NCBI GenBank assembly: GCA_030147845.1
Contig: JASBUN010000035.1
Coordinates: 42,105 to 106,104 of the forward strand
Direction: 5' to 3'
Origin: Gammaproteobacteria bacterium
GTDB lineage: Bacteria; Pseudomonadota; Gammaproteobacteria; JASBUN01
Length of the DNA stretch: 64,000 bases
Of this stretch, positions 49,766-58,036 are shown in pieces. The notes below the pieces were generated by a model. That model saw only the letters and a list, made by a program, of their open reading frames with translations, searched no databases and was not told the origin of the DNA. The number at the start of each line of letters is the position of its first letter. The stretch's first letter is position 1. Position numbers and translations under genes: made by a program.

Positions 49766-50257
49766 ATGCACAGAAATTATTGGGTCATTCTCGCGACGAT
49801 GCTGCTGTCGGCGTGCAATAGCGGTGGTGGTCAGGATCAAGCGCAAACAGCGCCCACTCAATCAGCCGCGCCAGCGGCGGAGCAGGCGCCGCCGTTCGTG
49901 CCGCGGCCGAAGGCCGATTTTGCGCAGGTTCGGCGCGGCGGTGAGTTATTCGAAAAAAATTGCGCCGTGTGTCATGGTCAGAAAGGCGAGGGTGGCGCCA
50001 ATTGGCGCCAGCGCGACGCCAGCGGTAAATTTCCGCCGCCGCCGCTCAACGGCACCGGGCATGCGTGGCACCATCCGATGAAAATCCTGCGTTATGTGAT
50101 TAAAAATGGTAGCCCCGGCGGGCAGGGCAATATGCCGGCCTGGAAAGATAAGTTGAGCGACGCGCAAATCGACGAAATCATCGCCTGGATGCAGGCGCAA
50201 TGGCCGGACCAAGCCTACCAGGCGTGGTATCAGATTAATCAGCGCGCGCAGAAATAG
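49766..50257 (+). CDS. c-type cytochrome lipoprotein
   Basis: A 163-residue membrane-anchored class I cytochrome c. The signal ends in LLSAC with lipidated C17, followed by a Gln/Ala/Pro-rich linker and the haem site C66-x-x-C69-H70 (NCAVCHG). M123 in GQGNMPAW is the likely axial ligand. This fits an electron carrier on the periplasmic face. GAGGGGA lies six bases before the ATG. The partner is unknown; it lies 61 bases after cbbR and 25 bases before the DsbA-fold gene. Confidence 0.9.
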   Translation: MHRNYWVILATMLLSACNSGGGQDQAQTAPTQSAAPAAEQAPPFVPRPKADFAQVRRGGELFEKNCAVCHGQKGEGGANWRQRDASGKFPPPPLNGTGHAWHHPMKILRYVIKNGSPGGQGNMPAWKDKLSDAQIDEIIAWMQAQWPDQAYQAWYQINQRAQK

Positions 50258-50282
50258 GTCGGATGCGGACAAGGTCACAGCG

Positions 50283-50984
50283 ATGGACGCAGTAACCATT
50301 GAATATTTCTCCGATGTACTGTGCGTTTGGGCGTACGGCGCCGAAGCGCGGATGAGCGAACTCCGGCGTCAGTTCGGCGCCCGGTGCCAGTTGCACTATC
50401 GCTTTATTCCGTTATTCGCGGCCGCGCACGAACGTATAAGCGATGCTTGGGAAGAAAAGCGTGGTCTGGCTGGGTTTGGTGCGCACGTGCGCGAAATCGC
50501 CCGTGACTGGCCGCATGCGCCGGTACATGCGTCGGTCTGGGACCGTACCGCGCCGGCCTCGTCGGTGCCGGCGCATTTGTTGATCAAGGCGGTTCAACTG
50601 ATGGAGCGTCATGGGCAACTGGATGTTCGGCCAGGCGATGAGTTCGAAGGTCGCAGCGTCGTCGAAGAGGTTATTTGGCGAATCCGTTGCGCGTTTTTCC
50701 GCGACGCGCGTGATGTTGCGGCGCAGGCGGTGTTGGCAGAGATCGCCGCCGAGGTTGGGCTGGACGCGGAGCGGCTGCGCCATTGGGCCGATCAGGGTAA
50801 TGCGCATGCCGAATTGCACCTCGACATGGAGGCGCGCGATCGCTATCAAGTCCCCGGAAGCCCCACTTTGGTCATGGATGGAGGGCGTCAGCGCCTCTAC
50901 GGAAATGTTGGTTATCGCGTGATCGAAGCCAATTTGCGTGAAATCCTGCGCGATCCACAGTTTGGCGAGGCCAGCTGGTGTTGA
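50283..50984 (+). CDS. DsbA-family thioredoxin-fold protein (FrnE/2-hydroxychromene isomerase-like)
   Basis: A 233-residue cytoplasmic protein of the DsbA superfamily. It begins TIEYFSDVLCVWAYGAEARM: at the place of the CxxC motif it has C-V-W-A, a single Cys, as in FrnE or HCCA isomerase-like members without a disulfide. The cis-Pro segment is VPGSPTLVMDG. Function is unknown: dithiol exchange is unlikely, and isomerase or glutathione-transferase-like activity is possible. It lies 25 bases after the cytochrome gene. Confidence 0.8.
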   Translation: MDAVTIEYFSDVLCVWAYGAEARMSELRRQFGARCQLHYRFIPLFAAAHERISDAWEEKRGLAGFGAHVREIARDWPHAPVHASVWDRTAPASSVPAHLLIKAVQLMERHGQLDVRPGDEFEGRSVVEEVIWRIRCAFFRDARDVAAQAVLAEIAAEVGLDAERLRHWADQGNAHAELHLDMEARDRYQVPGSPTLVMDGGRQRLYGNVGYRVIEANLREILRDPQFGEASWC

Positions 50985-51073
50985 TGGGCGTTTTGGGGTG
51001 GAAAAATTGACGCTCAACGGTCGTGCTGGTATCATTCATAGCCATTCTAATTTGATCCGGGTTTTCCACCCCC

Positions 51074-51475
51074 ATGCCACCCAAGCCTGTAAATACCGCC
51101 CTGTTTGGGTCACGCCGCGGCGCATTATCGCTGCTGATGAGCGTGTTGCTGGCGTTGGCTAACATCCTGCCGGCGATGGCAATGCCATTCAGCCATGGCG
51201 GGGCGAGCGACGGTTTCGAGCAGGCATGCGTGTTCCATAGCGGTGCGGATCAATATCAATCTCGCGCGGCTCATTCGATCGGCCACTCCCCTGACCAAAG
51301 TGCGGGAACGTGCTGTGACGGCGGCCAATTGTGTGTGCATCATTGCGCCGGCTCTCTGCCTGTGCTTGATGTCACGGCCTCGTCTGAGATTCAACATTCC
51401 ACGGCGGACTCCCATTACGCGGTACCCGCGTTGGATACAGTCCCGCAACGGCTGCTCCGGCCACCCCGCGCCTAG
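51074..51475 (+). CDS. small exported Cys/His-rich protein of the copper region
   Basis: A 133-residue protein with a signal peptide ending near AMAMPF (about residues 14-36) and a Cys/His cluster GTCCDGGQLCVHHC, then the C-terminal PQRLLRPPRA. Metal binding in the periplasm is likely. It sits 109 bases upstream of copA in the same direction. CopL-type proteins occupy this position in xanthomonads, but I cannot confirm homology. A second small protein at 55180 shares the general plan and the PP-Arg/Lys-Ala ending. Confidence 0.65.
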   Translation: MPPKPVNTALFGSRRGALSLLMSVLLALANILPAMAMPFSHGGASDGFEQACVFHSGADQYQSRAAHSIGHSPDQSAGTCCDGGQLCVHHCAGSLPVLDVTASSEIQHSTADSHYAVPALDTVPQRLLRPPRA

Positions 51476-51584
51476 CTCTCCTTTCGGCGCGCATCAATGC
51501 GCGCCTGTGCTGAACCTATTCGTCAAATAAGTTTTCGACGGGACGCCCTGGCATTGTGTCTTGTGCCGTCCCTGGGAGATTGTT

Positions 51585-53381
51585 ATGAAGAAACGAAATA
51601 ACCCGGTTGCCCGTGCGAGTAGCATGAATCCGTCGCGGCGCCGCTTTGTACAGGGTCTGGCCGCTGGTGGCGCGCTGGCCGGCCTGGGGTTTTTGGACAA
51701 ACCAGTTTGGGCGCTCGGTGCTCCGGCGCAACTTCGCGAGTTGTCGGGCACCGATTTTGATTTGGTGCTTGACGAAACGCCGGTCAATTTCACCGGCAAG
51801 ATGGGTGTAGCGACGACGATCAATGGCCAGGTTCCCGGCCCGGTACTGCGTTGGCGTGAGGGTGATACTATTACGTTACGAGTCACCAACCGCCGCAAGA
51901 GTTCTAGCTCCATCCATTGGCATGGCATCATTCTGCCAAGCCAGATGGATGGTGTGCCAGGCCTGAGCTTTGCCGGTATCGCCCCTGGCGAAACTTTCAC
52001 TTACCGCTTCAAGGTCGGCCAAAGTGGCACTTATTGGTACCACAGCCACTCCGGCTTCCAGGAACAAACCGGTCAGTACGGTTCCATCGTCATCGAGCCG
52101 CGCGAGCGCGATCCATTTGCCTACGACCGGGACTACGTGGTCTTGCTGTCCGATTGGACCGACGCCAGCCCGCAGTTTGTGTTTTCGCGACTGAAGGAGA
52201 TGGATGGCTATTACAATTACGCCAAACTCACGGCGGTCGACTTCCTCAAAGACGCGCGTAAGGACGGTTTGATCAGCGCCTTCCGCTCGCGCCAGATGTG
52301 GAACGAGATGCGTATGAGTCCGCGCGATCTGACCGACGTCTCCGGCGCGACTTACACCTATCTCATGAACGGCGCTACGCCGTCGGGTAACTGGCGCGGG
52401 TTGTTCCGCCGCGGTGAGAAGGTGCGTTTGCGCATCGTCAACGGTTCGGCCATGAGTTACTTCGACGTACGTATTCCGGGATTGAAAATGACGGTGGTGG
52501 CAGCCGACGGCCAGAATGTGCATCCGGTATCGGTTGATGAGTTCCGCATTGGTGTCGCCGAAACCTATGACGTCATCGTCGAGCCGCATGATGATCGAGC
52601 CTACACAATATTTGCGCAGTCTATCGATCGTTCCGGTTATGCGCGCGGCACCTTGGCGCCCAGCGCAGATATGGAGGCGATTGTGCCGCCGATGGACCCG
52701 GTTCCGACGTTGACGATGGCCGATATGGGCATGTCGATGAAGGGTATGGATATGAGCGGCATGGACATGAAGGGCATGAACCACGGCGGCATGGACATGA
52801 AGGGCATGAACCACGGCGGCATGGGCATGAAGGGAGTACGGGCCAACCATGACATGATGGAAGTCAAATATCACTCGCCGAGCGAATATGGCCCCGGAAC
52901 GGTGATGCATGTCGATCAAGTTTCTACTCGTTTAGACGATCCGGGTGTGGGCCTGCGTAACAATGGCCGGCGCGTGCTGACTTATGCCGATCTCAAGACA
53001 CTGGGTACTTGGCTTGATCCACGTGAGCCCGGGCGCGATATCGAAATACACCTCACCGGCAACATGGAACGTTACATGTGGTCCTTCAATGGTGTCAAAT
53101 TTTCCGATGCCGAACCGATCCGTTTCACCTACGGTGAGCGCCTGCGTATTGTGCTGGTCAACGACACCATGATGGATCATCCGATTCACTTGCACGGGCT
53201 GTGGAGCGAAGTGGAAGCCCCAGACGGCAGTTTCCAGGTGCGCAAACACACCGTCAGCGTTAAGCCCGGCCATGCCGTGTCGTATCGCGTATTGGCCGAC
53301 GCTAAAGGCCGCTGGGCCTATCACTGTCATCTGTTGTATCACATGGATGCGGGCATGTTCCGCGAAGTACGGGTGGCATGA
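51585..53381 (+). CDS. copA: CopA multicopper oxidase (copper resistance)
   Basis: Periplasmic multicopper oxidase that probably oxidises Cu(I) and gives copper resistance. 598 residues. A Tat signal SRRRFVQGLAAGG follows an N-terminal basic stretch. Cupredoxin copper ligands are H111 and H113 (HWHG), YWYHSHSGFQEQTG, HPIHLHG and the C-terminal H580-C581-H582 with H586 and M591 for the type-1 site. A Met-rich insertion at about 379-420 (repeats of MDMKGMNHGG) is typical of PcoA/CopA and may capture copper. It is translated from ATG 51585 with GGGAG upstream. copB follows closely. Confidence 0.95.
   Translation: MKKRNNPVARASSMNPSRRRFVQGLAAGGALAGLGFLDKPVWALGAPAQLRELSGTDFDLVLDETPVNFTGKMGVATTINGQVPGPVLRWREGDTITLRVTNRRKSSSSIHWHGIILPSQMDGVPGLSFAGIAPGETFTYRFKVGQSGTYWYHSHSGFQEQTGQYGSIVIEPRERDPFAYDRDYVVLLSDWTDASPQFVFSRLKEMDGYYNYAKLTAVDFLKDARKDGLISAFRSRQMWNEMRMSPRDLTDVSGATYTYLMNGATPSGNWRGLFRRGEKVRLRIVNGSAMSYFDVRIPGLKMTVVAADGQNVHPVSVDEFRIGVAETYDVIVEPHDDRAYTIFAQSIDRSGYARGTLAPSADMEAIVPPMDPVPTLTMADMGMSMKGMDMSGMDMKGMNHGGMDMKGMNHGGMGMKGVRANHDMMEVKYHSPSEYGPGTVMHVDQVSTRLDDPGVGLRNNGRRVLTYADLKTLGTWLDPREPGRDIEIHLTGNMERYMWSFNGVKFSDAEPIRFTYGERLRIVLVNDTMMDHPIHLHGLWSEVEAPDGSFQVRKHTVSVKPGHAVSYRVLADAKGRWAYHCHLLYHMDAGMFREVRVA
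52761..52820 (+). repeat. 30-bp tandem repeat in copA encoding Met-rich segment
   Basis: Two identical 30-base units (52761-52790, 52791-52820) each encode MDMKGMNHGG. They lie in the Met-rich insertion of the oxidase. Unit number likely varies between strains. Confidence 0.9.
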
Positions 53382-53410
53382 TGACGACGCGACGCAAGAG
53401 GAATGGAAAA

Positions 53411-54157
53411 ATGATGAAACGTGCAATCGTAATGGCGCTCGCGTCTGCGGCGTTGATGTTCAATGTCGCCAGCCGAGCCGACGAAACAGTCAACAAAAAC
53501 TGGCCTTCGCCTATCCACGATAACCCGGTGTACTCCAAGTTCATGCTGGATCGACTGGAGGTGCGCGACACCAAAGAAGGTAATATGAAGTATTTTGAGG
53601 GTCAGGCCTATATTGGCACGGACCTGAATAAATTGTGGTTGAAGAGTGAAGGCAGCGTGGTAAAAAATACCACCGAGGACGCGGATCTGGAGGCATTGTA
53701 CAGCCGCGCGGTGGCGCCCTATTGGGATGTGCAGGTCGGTATGCGCCATGATTTCAGCGTCAACAATCAGCCATCGCGTGATTGGGCTGCGTTTGCGCTC
53801 AAGGGCTTGGCGCCGTATTTTTTTGACGTCGATGCCAGTGCCTACGTCGGCAGTAACGGACGCACAGCCGCGCGGCTCAGCGCAGAATACGACCTGCTGT
53901 TCACGCAGCGTTTGATACTGACCCCTCAGTTCGAAGGTAATTTATATGGTAAAAAGGATCCCGCCCGAGGACTTGGTTCTGGTTTGTCAGACGTTGAATT
54001 CGGACTTCGACTACGTTACGAAATCCGCCGCGAATTCGCACCGTATATCGGCGTGGTATGGGCCCGTAAGTATGGTGGCACGGCGGATATGGCGCGGAGC
54101 GAGGGTATCCCCGTCGAGGATACCCAGGTCGTGGTCGGTGTGCGCTCCTGGTGGTAA
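53411..54157 (+). CDS. copB: CopB copper resistance outer membrane protein
   Basis: A 248-residue exported protein of the CopB family, expected to form an outer-membrane beta barrel. It has a signal peptide (MKRAIVMALASAALMFN), then LDRLEVRDTKEGNMKYFEGQ and alternating strands ending VEDTQVVVGVRSWW, with the C-terminal aromatic residue typical of outer membrane proteins. Unlike classical CopB it has little Met-rich N-terminal sequence. The ATG at 53411 has AGAGGA upstream; an upstream ATG at 53378 overlaps the copA stop. Copper handling with CopA is inferred. Confidence 0.88.
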   Translation: MMKRAIVMALASAALMFNVASRADETVNKNWPSPIHDNPVYSKFMLDRLEVRDTKEGNMKYFEGQAYIGTDLNKLWLKSEGSVVKNTTEDADLEALYSRAVAPYWDVQVGMRHDFSVNNQPSRDWAAFALKGLAPYFFDVDASAYVGSNGRTAARLSAEYDLLFTQRLILTPQFEGNLYGKKDPARGLGSGLSDVEFGLRLRYEIRREFAPYIGVVWARKYGGTADMARSEGIPVEDTQVVVGVRSWW

Positions 54158-54343
54158 GCAATCGCATTACCATCATCGCAACCGATACGTTTCACGGCTA
54201 ACCGTGTTGGAAGCATGAGAGCAATTTATTGCGCGTGTCGAGCCGCGTTTCGATTGCTGGCCGCTGTAAATTTTATGTGTAGATCGCGAAAATCAGTTTT
54301 TTATATGTCCCTAGAGCTAGGGGTCAACTTAAGGAGATTAATA

Positions 54344-54832
54344 ATGAGATTTGCCAGTTTAAATCTGCTCGCGGTGACCGTCGTTGCTGCGTTGACACTG
54401 CCGATGGTAAGTTACGCAGGAGGCGGTGGAATGCACCACGATGCGTCGTCGGGTCATGAGAGCTTTCCATTTGGCCACCCTGGCGACGCAAAGCGGGTTG
54501 ATCGAGTAATTAAAATTACGGCAAACGAATTTAGTTTTATGCCGTCTTCTCTCACGGTGAAGGCCGGTGAAACGATCAAATTCGTGGTTACAAATGCGGG
54601 AAAGATCAAACATGAATTTGTCCTAGGTACCAAGAGTGAGCAGAGAGAACATGACAAAGAAATGCAAGCAATGCCGCATATGAAAATGGATGACCCGAAC
54701 GGAATAAGTATTCCCAAGGGTGAGACGGCCTCCCTGATTTGGACTTTTACAAAGCCCATGGTAATTCAGTATGCGTGCCATGAGCCCGGGCACTATGCTG
54801 CGGGTATGTATGGTGAATTGAGCGTCAAGTAG
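54344..54832 (+). CDS. exported cupredoxin (type 1 copper protein)
   Basis: A 162-residue periplasmic blue-copper protein. A signal peptide ends near VSYA (1-25), followed by a Gly/His-rich segment with HH. Copper ligands are H90 (KIKHEF), C145, H150 and M155 in YACHEPGHYAAGM, the spacing of type 1 sites. Similar proteins accompany copA and cus-type genes and may act as periplasmic copper carriers. AAGGAG precedes the ATG at 54344. The AT content is visibly higher than in neighbours, so separate acquisition is possible. Confidence 0.9.
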   Translation: MRFASLNLLAVTVVAALTLPMVSYAGGGGMHHDASSGHESFPFGHPGDAKRVDRVIKITANEFSFMPSSLTVKAGETIKFVVTNAGKIKHEFVLGTKSEQREHDKEMQAMPHMKMDDPNGISIPKGETASLIWTFTKPMVIQYACHEPGHYAAGMYGELSVK

Positions 54833-55179
54833 CCCGAGCGGGCGTTGTAAAGAGCGCGGCTGTGGCTGCTAGCACCGCGGGTGGGGTGAGGCGCATAGAT
54901 GCTGTACCCGCGCCAACTAATTCCTCAGGCTACGCAAACACAACGCCACACAGAATTGGGTAATCAGCTGTCGGCCGAACTTGCGGAAGAAATGTCGCCA
55001 CAATCGTATAAAGAAATGCGCGCCAAGGCCAAACAGTCCGGCGGCGACGGTGATCACCTACACTGATTAAATGTAATCGGATGCCCGGGCCAAACTTGGA
55101 TTGCGGGGATCGGCAAGGACGCCGCCCCGGGATTTGGCCATTGAATATTTTCGCCGAATCCATTAGACTCTTTTAATAT
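54833..55179. other. 347-base region between cupredoxin and the efflux operon
   Basis: No clear gene. One minus-strand open frame (54917-55057) translates to a hydrophobic/basic peptide and may be a gene remnant. The promoter of the efflux group should lie at the right end. Confidence 0.4.
54917..55057 (-). pseudogene. possible small membrane peptide or gene remnant
   Basis: 46 codons from GTG 55057, right after an in-frame TAG, reading VITVAAGLFGLGAHFF then a basic RLWRHFFRKFGRQL segment and ending RSLRN. No ribosome site is visible. The amphipathic and basic character suggests a fragment of a membrane protein; I cannot name it. Confidence 0.25.
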
Positions 55180-55506
55180 ATGTGTCGACTAATCGTCAAA
55201 GCGCTTGTGGTTTACCTATTGTTCGCGAACGTCGCCTGGGTGGCCAACGTGAATGAGTTTCGCCTGCTCGCGAATGGGAGCCCCACCGCATATGATTTTC
55301 AGAGTATAGCCACAACCGAGGACGGTGACGGTGATCATACCAATGTGCCTTGTGATCATACCTGCCATGCCTCGTCCCACTATTTGGGCCTTCTTTCTGA
55401 AAGCCTTCCTTTGGTCGCCCACGAGCTGCTAGCTGCTCACCCAAGTGGTTCGACCGCGTTTTATTCCCGCCCAAAAGAACCCTTGCTGCAACCCCCGAAA
55501 GCTTGA
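55180..55506 (+). CDS. small exported Cys/His-rich protein heading the efflux operon
   Basis: A 108-residue protein with an N-terminal hydrophobic segment (about 5-22, KALVVYLLFANVAWVANV) and a metal-binding-looking cluster CDHTCHASSHYLG, ending PLLQPPKA. Position just before the RND outer-membrane gene and the CDHTCHASSH pattern resemble CzcI-like periplasmic proteins. The ending parallels the other small protein at 51074 (PQRLLRPPRA). The ATG at 55180 has no strong ribosome site, so the start is uncertain. Confidence 0.6.
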   Translation: MCRLIVKALVVYLLFANVAWVANVNEFRLLANGSPTAYDFQSIATTEDGDGDHTNVPCDHTCHASSHYLGLLSESLPLVAHELLAAHPSGSTAFYSRPKEPLLQPPKA

Positions 55507-55584
55507 GTCGTCTGTACCGCGTTAGCTGAGCGCGTCAGTTTGCGGCGCGTGTGGTGTATCCGCTGTTCGGGGACTCAAAAATCT

Positions 55585-56880
55585 ATGTCAACTATATTCA
55601 ACCGTTGCCGGTCCATTGTGGGCGGCATGCGAATTCTAGTATTTGTGCACGTCGTTGGTGGTGTGCTGCCGCTGTCGGTATGGGCTGAGCCGCCGGCGAG
55701 CCCGGCCTCGCCGGCGCTTCGGCAATTGATCGGCGAGACGCTGGAGCAAAATCCCGGTGTACAAGCCGCGCGCGCCGCAGTGCAAGCCGCTGAGGCGCGG
55801 ATGCGGGCCGCGAGCCGGCCGCTTTACAATCCGGAGTTGGAACTGGGCGCCGATCAGGCCGAAACGCGCACTGGCACCGTGGGACTGAGCCAGACCATTG
55901 ACTGGGCCGACAAACGCGGTGCGCGCACCGGTGTGGCGGGCGCCGAACTCGACCGCGTACGGGCCGAGTATGCGGCCGCGCGCCAACAGTTGGCCGGCGA
56001 GCTGCTTGCCGCGCTGGGGCGCTATCACACCGCCGCGGACATTCAGCGCCTCGCGCAGCAACGCCAGGAACTGATGCGGCGGTTTCTGAATCTGGCCGAA
56101 CAGCGTCGCCAGGCAGGGGACATCAATCAGGTCGAGCTAGACCTGGCCAGCCTCGCGCACACCCAGGCTACGCTCCAACTGTCCCAAGCGGCCTCGGATC
56201 TGGCCGAGGCCGAGCAGGCACTAGCCGCCATCACCGGCGGAGTGCGTCGAAGGTGGCCGGCTTTGCCGGCCGATTTGCCCGCACTGCAAACGATCGACGC
56301 GAACGCACTGCTTACGAATCTGCCGGCGTTGCGTGCCCAACAAGCGCGGGTCGGCGCCGCCCGGTCCACCGTTACCTTACGCAGCCGTGAGCGCCGGCCA
56401 GATCCGACGATCGGTGTGCGCGCCGGCCAGGAACGTGCCTTCCGCACCGGTAATGGTGCTACCTACAGCGTCGCCCGAATGACCCTGAGTGTACCTTTAT
56501 TTGTTCGCAACAACTTTCGTGCTGAGGTGGCCGCCGCTGGTTCCGACCTGACCCAGGCCGATCAGCTTTTGCAGGACGGTTATCGCCGCGCGCGCGCACG
56601 CTTACTGTCCGCCACCGAACGCTATCGGCTGAGCCGCGGCGCCTGGACGGTTTGGCAGGGCAGCGGCCTGGCCAGCCTCGGCAGCCAGGTGAAGCTGCTG
56701 GAACGCATCTGGCGGGCCGGCGAGATGAGCACGACCGATTACCTGGTACAAATCAATCAAACGCTCGACACCCGGCGCAACGCCCTGAGTGTCCGGGGCC
56801 GCCTGTGGACGGCCTGGGCCGACTGGCTGGTGGCCAGCGGCCAGGCGGAGAGCGGGCTTGGTCTGCCTGATGTGCGATGA
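55585..56880 (+). CDS. czcC: RND efflux outer membrane factor (CzcC/TolC type)
   Basis: Outer-membrane channel protein of the efflux system, 431 residues. It has an N-terminal signal ending near VWAEPP, and the TolC-like repeats of amphipathic helices: LRQLIGETLEQNPGVQAAR, RPLYNPELELGADQ and, in the second half, LSVPLFVRNNFRAEV. The exact start is uncertain: ATG 55585 is used, and ATG 55627 is an alternative that retains a signal peptide. It lies upstream of and in line with the membrane-fusion gene. Confidence 0.88.
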   Translation: MSTIFNRCRSIVGGMRILVFVHVVGGVLPLSVWAEPPASPASPALRQLIGETLEQNPGVQAARAAVQAAEARMRAASRPLYNPELELGADQAETRTGTVGLSQTIDWADKRGARTGVAGAELDRVRAEYAAARQQLAGELLAALGRYHTAADIQRLAQQRQELMRRFLNLAEQRRQAGDINQVELDLASLAHTQATLQLSQAASDLAEAEQALAAITGGVRRRWPALPADLPALQTIDANALLTNLPALRAQQARVGAARSTVTLRSRERRPDPTIGVRAGQERAFRTGNGATYSVARMTLSVPLFVRNNFRAEVAAAGSDLTQADQLLQDGYRRARARLLSATERYRLSRGAWTVWQGSGLASLGSQVKLLERIWRAGEMSTTDYLVQINQTLDTRRNALSVRGRLWTAWADWLVASGQAESGLGLPDVR

Positions 56881-56920
56881 ATTCAGCGCTTACCGAATAT
56901 AAATTCCGGAGATTTTGACC

Positions 56921-58024
56921 ATGAAGACATCTGTAACATGGACACTGCTGTGCTTGGTGCTTATCGGCCTGCCCATTGGCGCCGTATCGGCGGAGCAGGG
57001 CCACGAAGAGAGCGGCGCGTTGAAGATGACGGCGGCCGAACGCGAAGCGCAAGGCATCCGCACTGCGAAGGTCGAGTCGCGCGCGCTGGCCGGCGCCGTC
57101 ACCGCCCCCGGTGAAGTGCGCATGAACGCCTATGCCTCGGCGCAGGTGACGCCGCGTATCAGCGCCCAGGTGGTGGCGCGTCATGCGCGTCTCGGAGAGC
57201 GGGTCAAAAAGGATCAGCCGCTGGTCACGCTCTCCAGCGTCGCGATGGCGGAGGCTCAGGGTGGGCTCATCGAGGCCGACCGGGAATGGAGCCGCGTGCG
57301 GAGGCTGGGCCGCAAGGTGGTGTCCGACAAGCGCTATATCGCCGCCCAAGTGGCGCGCCAGCGCGCCTATGCCACGGTGCTCGCCTACGGCATGACCGCG
57401 GCTCAGATCGACCGGCTGCTCGCCGGCGGCGATGCTTCGCGCGCCACCGGCGCCTTCGCCTTGTTGAGCCCCCAGGCCGGGACCGTGATCCGTGACGACT
57501 TCGTGATCGGTGAGGTGATCGGCGCAGGCCGGGTGTTGTTCGAAGTGAGCGACGAGTCGCTGCTGTGGGTGGAAGCGAAATTGCGTCCCGGGCAGGCCAC
57601 CGGTATCGCCGTCGGTACGCCCGCGCGTGTGAGCCGCAACGGCACGCACTGGCTCGACGGCAAGGTGGTGCAGTTGCACCATCGTCTGGATGAAGGTAGC
57701 CGTACCCTGGGCGTGCGCGTCGAGGTGGCGAACCAAGGCGATGAACTGCACCCCGGCGAGTACGTCGATGTCACCCTGCAGACGGCTGCTACCAACGCGC
57801 GCATTGCCGTGCCGAAAGACGCGGTGCTGTTGATGCAGGGTGCGCCCACGGTATTCAAGCTGGACGGCGACGAACTACACCCGCAGCCGGTGGAGACTGG
57901 CGTGACCCGTGGCGGCTGGACCGAGATCAAGGCCGGGCTGGCCAAGGGGGATGAGGTGGTCACCCAGGGCGCCTTCCTGCTCAAATCGCTCAGGCTCAAA
58001 TCACAGATCGGCGAAGGCCACTAG
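56921..58024 (+). CDS. czcB: RND efflux periplasmic adaptor (CzcB type)
   Basis: Membrane-fusion protein joining the inner-membrane pump to the outer-membrane factor. 367 residues. A signal peptide ends near AVSAEQG; barrel-sandwich segments VTAPGEVRMNAYASAQV and LLSPQAGTVIRDDFVIGE flank a short coiled-coil, and the beta-barrel includes NRG-like HPGEYVDVTLQ. Adaptor length is short, without an extended metal-binding N-terminal domain. ATG 56921 has CCGGAGA upstream. It lies 12 bases before the RND gene. Confidence 0.9.
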   Translation: MKTSVTWTLLCLVLIGLPIGAVSAEQGHEESGALKMTAAEREAQGIRTAKVESRALAGAVTAPGEVRMNAYASAQVTPRISAQVVARHARLGERVKKDQPLVTLSSVAMAEAQGGLIEADREWSRVRRLGRKVVSDKRYIAAQVARQRAYATVLAYGMTAAQIDRLLAGGDASRATGAFALLSPQAGTVIRDDFVIGEVIGAGRVLFEVSDESLLWVEAKLRPGQATGIAVGTPARVSRNGTHWLDGKVVQLHHRLDEGSRTLGVRVEVANQGDELHPGEYVDVTLQTAATNARIAVPKDAVLLMQGAPTVFKLDGDELHPQPVETGVTRGGWTEIKAGLAKGDEVVTQGAFLLKSLRLKSQIGEGH

Positions 58025-58036
58025 GAGACGCATATC

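Noticed and set aside
56753..57751. Minus-strand 332-codon frame opposite the CzcB-like gene
   Set aside because: Shadow of a GC-rich coding gene; no ribosome site or domains.
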